Shown here: positions 1 to 5,135 of the stretch, piece after piece
Layout of the letters: the number at the start of each line of letters is the position of its first letter
Numbering within the stretch: position 1 is the stretch's first letter
From: Clostridia bacterium
Lineage (GTDB): Bacteria; Bacillota_A; Clostridia; Oscillospirales; CAG-382
Assembly (NCBI GenBank): GCA_017615235.1
Contig: JAGAAM010000237.1
Coordinates: forward strand, 1 to 5,311
Reading direction: 5' to 3'
Length of the DNA stretch: 5,311 nt
Notes under the pieces: model-generated
The model's database searches: none
What the model was told of the DNA's origin: nothing
The model's input: the letters and a program-made list of their open reading frames with translations, nothing else
Made by a program: the position numbers and the translations under genes

Positions 1-73
1 CCACCTGCCCATGCCTGGAGAGCAGCCGACCTTCTTCGTTAAAGCTGTTGTAGTATTCTTCCAGATAATCCAT
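1..73 (-). CDS. Partial CDS (N-terminus only), probable class I SAM-dependent methyltransferase
   Basis: The first 24 codons of a minus-strand gene are visible before the window ends; the protein starts MDYLEEYYNSFNEEGRLLSR and continues HGQV. The start ATG (71-73) has a GGAG Shine-Dalgarno at 80-83 with a 6-base gap, so the start is well supported. The pattern of an acidic and aromatic beginning, then N/D-E-x-GRL-x-SRHG-x-V, is one I recall from the N-termini of Clostridia class I methyltransferases. In those proteins the SAM-binding E-x-G-x-G-x-G motif follows some 20-30 residues later, which here would be outside the window. The gene lies 70 bases after the trpB stop and has no visible promoter of its own. 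It probably depends on read-through past the hairpin at 91-125. That a gene begins here is fairly sure; the family call rests on short similarity from memory and its substrate is unknown. Confidence 0.6.
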   Translation of the reverse strand, partial: MDYLEEYYNSFNEEGRLLSRHGQV

Positions 74-83
74 AATGTTCTCC

Positions 84-125
84 AAAAATGCGGACCAGGT
101 ACAGGCACGGCCTGCACCTGGTCCG
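84..125 (-). terminator. Intrinsic terminator after trpB
   Basis: A 16-bp stem pairs 91-106 with 110-125 around a 3-base loop. The one non-Watson-Crick pair (101/115) is A-C when read on the plus strand but a G-U wobble on the minus-strand RNA, which shows the hairpin is built for leftward transcripts. It begins 18 bases past the trpB stop codon and is followed by a run of five U residues (84-88). The U-tract is short and is directly followed by the Shine-Dalgarno of the next gene, so termination may be only partial. Confidence 0.75.
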
Positions 126-143
126 ATGACGCTGATGAAAGAT

Positions 144-1514
144 TTACATCTGGGGCAGAGAGGCAAAGCTGGCCTGCAGCTCCTCGTCCGTGGGGATATA
201 GTCGTCCATGAGACCGTCGTTGTACTTCTGGTAGGCTGTCAGGTCAAAATAGCCGGTGCCGGTGAGACCGAAAACGATCGTTTTCTCTTCGCCGGTCTCC
301 TTGCACTTCTTCGCCTCATCCAACGCCACCTTGATGGCATGGGCGCTCTCGGGAGCGGGGAGGATGCCCTCCACCCGGGCGAATTCCTCAGCAGCGGCGA
401 AGACGTCCGTTTGGACGACGGAGCGGGCCTCCATGTAACCATCGGCGTAGAGCTGGGAGAGAACGGAGCTCATGCCGTGATACCGCAGACCGCCGGCGTG
501 GTTCGGCGCAGGGATGAAGCCGCTGCCCAGGGTATACATCTTGGCCAGAGGGCAGACCTTGCCGGTATCGCAGAAGTCGTAAGCGTAGACGCCGCGGGTG
601 AAGGAAGGACAGGACGCCGGCTCGACGGCGATGATTTGATAATCCGCCTCGCCGCGCAGTTTTTCGCCCATGAACGGAGCGATAAGTCCGCCTAAATTGG
701 AACCGCCGCCGGCGCAGCCGATTATCATATCCGGTTTGATGCCGTATTTATCGAGCGCGATCTTGGTCTCCAGACCGATGACCGACTGATGCAAAAGCAC
801 CTGGTTGAGCACGCTGCCGAGGACGTAACGGTACCCCTCGTGAGTAACGGCGGTTTCCACCGCTTCGGAAATGGCGCAGCCGAGCGAACCGGTGGTGCCG
901 GGATGTTCCGCAAGGATCTTCCTGCCGACTTCGGTCTCCATCGAAGGCGAAGGAGTGACCGATGCGCCGTAGGTGCGCATCACTTCACGGCGGAAGGGTT
1001 TTTGCTCGTAGGAGCATTTGACCATATAGACTTTGCAGTCAAGCCCGAAATATGAACACGCCATCGAAAGCGCGGTGCCCCACTGACCGGCGCCGGTCTC
1101 CGTCGTGACGCCCTTCAAGCCCTGCTTTTTCGCGTAATAAGCCTGGGCGATCGCGGAATTGAGCTTGTGGCTGCCGCTGGTATTGTTGCCCTCGAATTTG
1201 TAATAGATCTTCGCAGGGGTGCCTAACTTTTCTTCAAGGGAGTAGGCGCGAACGAGCGGCGAGGGGCGGTACATTTTGTAAAACGCCCTGATCTCGTCGG
1301 GAATATCGATGAAAGCGTCGTCGTTGTTGAGTTCCTGCTGTACCAGCTCGTCGCAGAACACGCCGGAAAGTTCCTCCGCCGTCATGGGCTTATGCGTGCC
1401 GGGGTTGAGCAGCGGAGCCGGTTTTTTCTTCATATCCGCGCGAAGGTTGTACCATGCCTTCGGCATCTCGGATTCGGATAAATAGATTTTGTAAGGGATC
1501 TTCTCTTGTGACAT
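144..1514 (-). CDS. trpB: Tryptophan synthase beta chain, TrpB2 type
   Basis: This 456-residue PLP enzyme condenses indole with L-serine to give tryptophan in the cytosol. Visible landmarks are: RPSPLVRA (83-90); the PLP lysine K117 in SGSHKLN; the catalytic glutamate E139 in ETGAGQWG; the glycine-rich cofactor-phosphate loop CAGGGSN (267-273); and PAPESAHA (386-393), whose E388 sits near the cofactor. The long N-terminal extension, the W in GAGQWG (classical TrpB has H) and the length near 455 mark it as TrpB2, the divergent branch that lacks the classical TrpA-binding features. No trpA or other trp gene is present, which fits work on free indole or salvage. The start has GGAGGT at 1523-1528, 8 bases upstream. 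A Trp-specific T-box leader precedes it, so expression should rise when tRNA-Trp is uncharged. Catalytic residues look intact. The family is certain; the in vivo substrate is inferred. Confidence 0.95.
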   Translation of the reverse strand: MSQEKIPYKIYLSESEMPKAWYNLRADMKKKPAPLLNPGTHKPMTAEELSGVFCDELVQQELNNDDAFIDIPDEIRAFYKMYRPSPLVRAYSLEEKLGTPAKIYYKFEGNNTSGSHKLNSAIAQAYYAKKQGLKGVTTETGAGQWGTALSMACSYFGLDCKVYMVKCSYEQKPFRREVMRTYGASVTPSPSMETEVGRKILAEHPGTTGSLGCAISEAVETAVTHEGYRYVLGSVLNQVLLHQSVIGLETKIALDKYGIKPDMIIGCAGGGSNLGGLIAPFMGEKLRGEADYQIIAVEPASCPSFTRGVYAYDFCDTGKVCPLAKMYTLGSGFIPAPNHAGGLRYHGMSSVLSQLYADGYMEARSVVQTDVFAAAEEFARVEGILPAPESAHAIKVALDEAKKCKETGEEKTIVFGLTGTGYFDLTAYQKYNDGLMDDYIPTDEELQASFASLPQM

Positions 1515-1550
1515 GGTGTTTTACCTCCGTCTTTTTTCGTTTTTATTTTT

Positions 1551-1562
1551 CCGCTTTCGCGG
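1551..1562 (-). other. Small GAAA-tetraloop hairpin in the trpB 5' leader
   Basis: On the minus-strand RNA, CCGC and GCGG close a GAAA tetraloop (GNRA class), between the T-box terminator and the trpB ribosome binding site. The flanks are A-rich and unpaired. It has no U-tract on this strand and is not a terminator. It may shield the mRNA or keep the ribosome site free; this is inference. Confidence 0.4.
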
Positions 1563-1573
1563 TTTGAAACTTA

Positions 1574-1613
1574 ATAAAAAAATCCCGTCCCTGCAAAAAT
1601 GCAAGGACAGGAT
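1574..1613 (-). terminator. T-box leader terminator (attenuator)
   Basis: On the minus-strand RNA a 14-bp stem pairs 1600-1613 with 1582-1595 around a 4-base loop of U residues (1596-1599), followed by seven U residues (1576-1582; the last base pairs at the foot of the stem). Two pairs (1586/1609 and 1591/1604) are G-U wobbles only on this strand and C-A mismatches on the other, so it works leftward. Its 5' arm would be captured by the antiterminator when uncharged tRNA-Trp binds the T-box sequence just upstream. Confidence 0.95.
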
Positions 1614-1753
1614 AATTCCTGCGGTGCCACCCTGCTTGGCGCTTTTTACGCGCCCGCTTTGCGCATACTTTCATATGCCCGACGTTGTTGACGGGGTACC
1701 GTCCCCGGCGCCCATACTCCGGTAAAAAACCGTTTCCGTTTGCCCTCGAAAGC

Positions 1754-1756
1754 CCA
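1754..1756 (-). promoter_or_regulatory. T-box specifier codon UGG (Trp)
   Basis: The triplet sits in the 3' strand of the Stem I internal loop (1753-1760), just before the lower helix strand CUUUC, the usual place for a specifier. It would pair with the CCA anticodon of tRNA-Trp. The overlapping triplets AUG and GGG are less likely given the position, the UGGC discriminator match and the trpB gene downstream. Confidence 0.85.
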
Positions 1757-1850
1757 TTCGTTCCGGTACTTTTCACCGCATTCGCAGCAACGGCGGCTCT
1801 CTGTAGAAAAGCGTGTCGGAATTACTTACACTTTCTCATTGGTTTAGTGC

Positions 1851-1879
1851 ATTATATCACCGTGGTAAAGGGTTGTCAA
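1851..1879 (-). promoter_or_regulatory. Sigma-A promoter of the T-box/trpB transcript
   Basis: TTGACA (1874-1879) and TATAAT (1851-1856) are separated by exactly 17 bases on the minus strand, a perfect match to the housekeeping consensus. Transcription should start near 1844, which places the start just before the first helix of T-box Stem I. The -35 box begins only 16 bases after the guaB stop. A strong promoter like this fits a gene whose control lies in termination rather than initiation. Confidence 0.92.
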
Positions 1880-1895
1880 GTGTTTTTTGTATTTT

Positions 1896-3404
1896 TTATT
1901 TCACCGGGGTCGCGGCTTTGTCTTTAAGCATAACGTCGTGCGCGCCGCCCTCGATGATGCTGGTGGAGGAGACGAGCGTGAGTTTCGCGTTCTTCTGGAG
2001 TTCCGGGATCGTGAGCGCGCCGCAGTTGCACATCGTCGAGCGGACTTTGGAAAGCGTGAGCCTTACGTTATCGCGCAGAGGACCGGCGTAGGGGACGTAG
2101 GAATCGACGCCTTCCTCGAAGGAGAGCTTTTTGTCTCCGCCCATATCGTACCTTTGCCAGTTGCGCGCCCTTGCGGAGCCTTCGCCCCAGTATTCTTTCA
2201 TATAACTGCCGTTGATGTTGACCTTGTTCGTCGGGCTTTCGTCGAAACGGGAGAAATATCTGCCGAGCATAATGAAATCCGCGCCCATCGCGAGAGCGAG
2301 GGTGATATGGTAATCGTAAACGATGCCGCCGTCGGAGCAGATCGGGACGTAAATACCCGTCTCTTTGAAATACTCGTCGCGGGCTTTTGCGACTTCGATG
2401 ACCGCCGTCGCCTGTCCGCGTCCTATGCCTTTCTGCTCGCGCGTGATGCAGATAGATCCGCCGCCGATGCCGATCTTGACGAAATCCGCTCCGGCTTTCG
2501 CGAGGAAAAGGAAGCCCTCTTTATCCACGACGTTGCCTGCGCCGACTTTTACGCTGTCGCCGTATTTATCGCGGATGAATTTGAGCGTGCGGAGCTGCCA
2601 TTCGGAGAATCCCTCCGAAGTATCGATACAGAGCACGTCGGCGCCCGCCTCTACGAGCGCGGGAACGCGTTCCTCGTAATCGCGGGTGTTGATGCCGGCG
2701 CCGACCATATAGCGTTTGTCGGCATCGAGCAGTTCGAGCGGGTTTTCTTTATGCGAATCGTAGTCCTTGCGGAAGACGAAGGCGACGAGCCTGCCCGCTT
2801 TGTTGATTATCGGAAGCGAATTGAGCTTGTGATCCCAGATGACGTCGTTAGCCTCTTTGAGCGTGATGCCCTCGTAGGCGTAGACGAGTTTGTCGAAGGG
2901 AGTCATGAACTCCGATACTTTCGTATCGCGAGGCATACGCGAAACGCGGTAATCGCGGGAGGTGACTATGCCCATAAGTTTGCCCTTGGAGGTGCCGTCG
3001 TCGGTGACGGCGACGGTGGAGTGGCCGGTCTTCTCCTTGAGGTCGATTATGTCCTGAAGAGTGCCGTCGACGCCGATATTGGAATCCGAAACGACGAAAC
3101 CGGCTTTATACGCCTTTACGCGGCGTACCATTTCCGCTTCGCTCTGGACCGTCTGTGATCCGTAGATGAAGGAAAGTCCGCCTTCGCGGGCGAGCGCGAT
3201 CGCCATATTATCGTCCGAGACCGCCTGCATTATCGCGGAGACCATCGGGATATTGATGGAGATCGCCGGTTCTTCGCCTTTTTTGAACTTCGTGATAGGC
3301 GTTCTTAAGCTTACGTTGTCGGGTATGCACTCCGAGGAGGAATATCCCGGAACGAGAAGATATTCGCTGAAAGTATGCGATTCCTGATCGAAATAAAAAG
3401 CCAT
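1896..3404 (-). CDS. guaB: Inosine-5'-monophosphate dehydrogenase, Tritrichomonas-like type
   Basis: This cytosolic enzyme oxidises IMP to XMP with NAD+, the first committed step to GMP. The protein has 502 residues: an N-terminal barrel part with [11 protein letters not shown] (10-20), two CBS domains (about 105-155 and 165-215), and the rest of the barrel. Visible key sites are D261 in LCIDTSEG (nicotinamide side), the catalytic loop GGGSICITR with C319, the flap dyad R418-Y419 in NWQRY, E431 before [10 protein letters not shown], and a C-terminal segment with CNCGAL and EGGAHDV. Codon 1 is placed at 3404 because GGAGG (3413-3417) lies 8 bases upstream; a longer in-frame start at 3524 would overlap galM by 104 bases and has no need to be used. 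It follows galM by 16 bases, so both are probably on one mRNA. The sequence strongly recalls the T. foetus enzyme rather than the classical bacterial GuaB. Confidence 0.96.
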   Translation of the reverse strand: MAFYFDQESHTFSEYLLVPGYSSSECIPDNVSLRTPITKFKKGEEPAISINIPMVSAIMQAVSDDNMAIALAREGGLSFIYGSQTVQSEAEMVRRVKAYKAGFVVSDSNIGVDGTLQDIIDLKEKTGHSTVAVTDDGTSKGKLMGIVTSRDYRVSRMPRDTKVSEFMTPFDKLVYAYEGITLKEANDVIWDHKLNSLPIINKAGRLVAFVFRKDYDSHKENPLELLDADKRYMVGAGINTRDYEERVPALVEAGADVLCIDTSEGFSEWQLRTLKFIRDKYGDSVKVGAGNVVDKEGFLFLAKAGADFVKIGIGGGSICITREQKGIGRGQATAVIEVAKARDEYFKETGIYVPICSDGGIVYDYHITLALAMGADFIMLGRYFSRFDESPTNKVNINGSYMKEYWGEGSARARNWQRYDMGGDKKLSFEEGVDSYVPYAGPLRDNVRLTLSKVRSTMCNCGALTIPELQKNAKLTLVSSTSIIEGGAHDVMLKDKAATPVK

Positions 3405-3410
3405 TTGATG

Positions 3411-3417
3411 ATCCTCC
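3411..3417 (-). promoter_or_regulatory. Ribosome binding site that fixes the guaB start
   Basis: GGAGGAT on the minus strand lies in the 16-base gap between the galM stop (3421-3423) and the ATG at 3402-3404. It sets the shorter 502-residue GuaB reading rather than the 542-residue one. Confidence 0.85.
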
Positions 3418-3420
3418 GTT

Positions 3421-4368
3421 TTATATGGTCTCAAATTCATATACTGTTGTGTGCTCGTATATCCCGCCGGGTCGAAGTATATTCTCGCCGCGGGACTGGA
3501 AGCCGGGCTCGAACTGCGATTCAAGGCAGAACGCGCCGTATCTGCTTACGGTCTTACCGCCGTTCAACGGCGTTCCGTCCGGGATGAAACCCCCGGTATA
3601 GAATTGCAGGCAGGGCAGGTCTGTAAAGGTCTTCATACGGAACCGCTCCCCTTCCGTTACGGCGGAAAGGAAAACCGTTTTTCCCGCGAATTCTTTGCTC
3701 CCGAACGAGCGTTTAAGGTAAAAGTTATCGTCGAGCGCGGCTTTTAATACGTTTACATCGCCGGGCGCAAAACCGAGGCGGTCTTTCGCCGCGACCCTGC
3801 CGATAACGCGCGCGTCCGGATCATATAATGAAACGTCGTCGGCGTCGATGCTGAACTTCATCCCGAAAACGCTGCCGCTTCCGGCGCCGTTCAGGTTAAA
3901 GTAGGAATGGTTCGTCATCGAGACCCAAGTCGGCGCGTCGGTGACGGCGGTATGGCGTATCACCAAAGCGTTTCCCTGAAGATAATAACCCGATCCGACC
4001 TGCAGGTTTCCGGGATAGCCGTCCTCGCCGTCGGGCGAGACGCGGAAATATTCCGCGAAGTCTTTGCCGCACCCGGAAAGCTCCCATTCGCGCTTTCCGA
4101 AGCCGGTAACGCCGCCGTGGAGATGGTTTACTCCCCTCTCGTTGAGCTCGAGTTCATATTCCCTGCCGTCGATAAAATTCTTTTTCCCGGTACGGTTGCA
4201 TGTCCTGCCGACAGTCGCGCCGAAATAGCAGTCGCCCGTCGCGTAAAGCGCCGGATCGGGATAACCGGCGACGAGCTCGACGCCTTGGAACTTAAGGCTT
4301 TTAAGAGTCGCGCCGAAGCCGATTGTGACCGCGGAAAGTATTCCGTTGTCGATCACCGCCGTGCTCAT
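3421..4368 (-). CDS. galM: Aldose 1-epimerase (mutarotase)
   Basis: The enzyme interconverts the alpha and beta anomers of galactose, glucose and related aldoses, feeding the Leloir pathway. The 315-residue protein is soluble with no signal peptide. Family landmarks are: the substrate arginine R59 in TCNRTG; H84 in NHLHGG and H154 in NHSYFNL (the histidine pair of galactose mutarotases); an Asp at ALDDNF (213-214); and the catalytic base, probably E283 in LESQFEPG. It is somewhat shorter than E. coli GalM (about 346). The ATG has GGAGG at 4374-4378, 5 bases upstream, and a promoter at 4401-4429. It is the first gene of a likely galM-guaB operon. No galK, galT or galE is nearby, so the physiological sugar is open. 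Confidence 0.93.
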   Translation of the reverse strand: MSTAVIDNGILSAVTIGFGATLKSLKFQGVELVAGYPDPALYATGDCYFGATVGRTCNRTGKKNFIDGREYELELNERGVNHLHGGVTGFGKREWELSGCGKDFAEYFRVSPDGEDGYPGNLQVGSGYYLQGNALVIRHTAVTDAPTWVSMTNHSYFNLNGAGSGSVFGMKFSIDADDVSLYDPDARVIGRVAAKDRLGFAPGDVNVLKAALDDNFYLKRSFGSKEFAGKTVFLSAVTEGERFRMKTFTDLPCLQFYTGGFIPDGTPLNGGKTVSRYGAFCLESQFEPGFQSRGENILRPGGIYEHTTVYEFETI

Positions 4369-4400
4369 CGCGCCCTCCGCTTGATTTGAATATTTATAGT

Positions 4401-4429
4401 AGTATATATTTTTTTCGACCGTATGTCAA
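4401..4429 (-). promoter_or_regulatory. Sigma-A promoter of galM-guaB
   Basis: On the minus strand TTGACA (4424-4429) and TATACT (4401-4406) are 17 bases apart; TATACT differs from consensus at one base. The predicted start near 4394 would give a leader of about 25 bases, just enough for the GGAGG site. The A-rich spacer next to the -10 may help opening. No operator is evident within it. Confidence 0.85.
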
Positions 4430-4477
4430 CCCAAAAAGACCATTTTGAAAATTTTTTGAAAAATCGCGTGAAAGTTC

Positions 4478-4506
4478 TTGACAATCACTTGACCGTGTGA
4501 TATAAT
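4478..4506 (+). promoter_or_regulatory. Sigma-A promoter of the DUF1836 gene
   Basis: TTGACA (4478-4483) and TATAAT (4501-4506) with a 17-base spacer match the consensus at every position. The predicted start near 4513 leaves a leader of about 23 bases. It diverges from the galM-guaB promoter, the two -35 boxes being 48 bases apart across an A/T-rich stretch. An inverted repeat lies over its -10 box. Confidence 0.92.
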
Positions 4507-4510
4507 CACA
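4484..4510. promoter_or_regulatory. Candidate operator: alternating ATCAC/GTGAT half-sites over the -10 region
   Basis: TGTGA (4496-4500) and TCACA (4506-4510) form a perfect inverted repeat centred on the -10 box. A further ATCAC at 4484-4488 forms a second inverted repeat with GTGAT at 4497-4501, with an 8-base centre. A dimer bound here would cover the spacer and -10 of the promoter and so repress it, or reshape it. Autoregulation by the adjacent DUF1836 protein is a reasonable guess, not shown. Confidence 0.45.
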
Positions 4511-4535
4511 TCAACGTCAGGAAAGGAGTGAAACG

Positions 4536-5099
4536 ATGTTACGCAAATTACCCGGCACGACGGTCGAAATGGCCGTGAAAAACGCGGCAGGCGCTTCGGA
4601 AGTGCTGGACAACATCTTTATGGCGGGCGGGCTTGTGCTTTCGCAGGTTTCGGGGCTGACCGGGCTTGAACCCTATATGATCCAGAACTGGGTAAAGCGC
4701 GGGTTCCTTCCTCCGCCGGTGCGGAAAATGTACTCCAAACGCCAGTTTTGCCGCATAGCGATAATAAATATGCTCCGCGACGTTATGCAGATCGAAAAGA
4801 TCACCGGGCTTTTATCCTACATCAACGGCAGGCTGGACGACATCGGCGACGACATAATCGACGATTCGGAGCTTTACGTTTATTATATAGACGCCGCCTG
4901 CAGGTATGAAAACTCCAAAGGCGCAGGCTCGGTTGAAGAAAAGGTCGCTTCGGCCGTCGAAGCCGCGGCGAAGGGGTTCAAAGAACCCTTCCCCGGAGCG
5001 AAGATGCGGCTTTGCAAGGTGCTTGCGGCGATGGTTTACGCCCGCTGCGCCGCGGAAATGCGGGACCGTGCGGAAGAAGTTATCAACACTCTTGACTGA
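4536..5099 (+). CDS. DUF1836 protein, MerR-like DNA-binding regulator
   Basis: This 187-residue soluble protein belongs to the DUF1836 family common in Clostridia and Bacilli; its biochemical role is not established. Residues 34-81 read as a MerR-like winged helix: LSQVSGLTGLEPYMIQNW as the helix-turn-helix, then RGFLPPPVRK and MYSKRQFCRI as the wing and following helix. Next come LRDVMQIEKITGLLSYING (80-98), typical of the family, an acidic stretch DDIGDDIIDDSE (101-112), and a helical C-terminal part (about 130-187) that could serve for dimerisation or sensing. It has four cysteines but no obvious metal-binding cluster. AAAGGAG (4522-4528), 7 bases before the ATG, supports the start. It is the first gene of a plus-strand unit with the next gene 36 bases on, and it may control its own promoter and the divergent galM-guaB. 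Confidence 0.88.
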   Translation: MLRKLPGTTVEMAVKNAAGASEVLDNIFMAGGLVLSQVSGLTGLEPYMIQNWVKRGFLPPPVRKMYSKRQFCRIAIINMLRDVMQIEKITGLLSYINGRLDDIGDDIIDDSELYVYYIDAACRYENSKGAGSVEEKVASAVEAAAKGFKEPFPGAKMRLCKVLAAMVYARCAAEMRDRAEEVINTLD

Positions 5100-5135
5100 A
5101 TATTGATATAAACGACGATTGGACGGTGAATCATA

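Larger units (their letters stand above)
1574..1844 (-). promoter_or_regulatory. Tryptophan-specific T-box riboswitch leader of trpB
   Basis: Read on the minus strand, this leader carries the parts of a T-box. In Stem I, GAAAG (1831-1835) pairs with CUUUC (1748-1752), and UUCCG (1817-1821) pairs with CGGAA (1761-1765). These enclose a specifier loop with an AGUAA motif on one side and the triplet UGG (1754-1756, a Trp codon) on the other. The AGAGAG motif is at 1797-1802 and a GUGAAAAG stretch follows the apical stem. A small Stem III pairs 1638-1642 with 1650-1654. The conserved T-box AGGGUGGCACCGC lies at 1621-1633. Its UGGC (1626-1629) would pair with an acceptor end GCCA, matching the G73 discriminator of bacterial tRNA-Trp. 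A terminator follows. Specifier, discriminator match and downstream trpB all agree on tryptophan. The 5' end is estimated from the promoter. Confidence 0.95.

Noticed and set aside
75..695. 206-residue plus-strand frame opposite trpB
   Set aside because: It is a shadow of the trpB reading frame; its start lies in the terminator region and the protein resembles no family.
1582..1613. The leader hairpin as a plus-strand terminator
   Set aside because: Read on the plus strand it has two C-A mismatches and no U-tract after it, and no plus-strand gene ends here.
1513..1776. Short open frames on both strands within the T-box leader (70 and 77 residues)
   Set aside because: The region is fully accounted for by a structured regulatory RNA. 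The minus-strand frame runs through the T-box and terminator, and neither has a family match.
1887..3158. 423-residue open frame on the plus strand opposite guaB
   Set aside because: It is antisense to a clear IMP dehydrogenase, has no ribosome site or recognisable domain, and is explained by the codon bias of guaB.
3405..3524. 40-residue N-terminal extension of guaB
   Set aside because: It would overlap the galM 3' end in another frame; the strong GGAGG at 3413-3417 and the usual IMPDH N-terminus both support the start at 3404.
3907..4389. 160-residue plus-strand frame opposite galM
   Set aside because: It is antisense to a well-supported mutarotase, with no ribosome site or domain.
4478..4493. 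TTGAC repeated at 4478 and 4489 as a direct-repeat operator or second -35 box
   Set aside because: Two short copies 11 bases apart may be chance, and the second has no -10 box at a proper distance.
4496..4510. TGTGA-N-TCACA as a CRP (cAMP receptor) site
   Set aside because: The centre is 5 bases instead of 6 and it sits on the -10 box; cAMP-CRP control is not expected in Clostridia.
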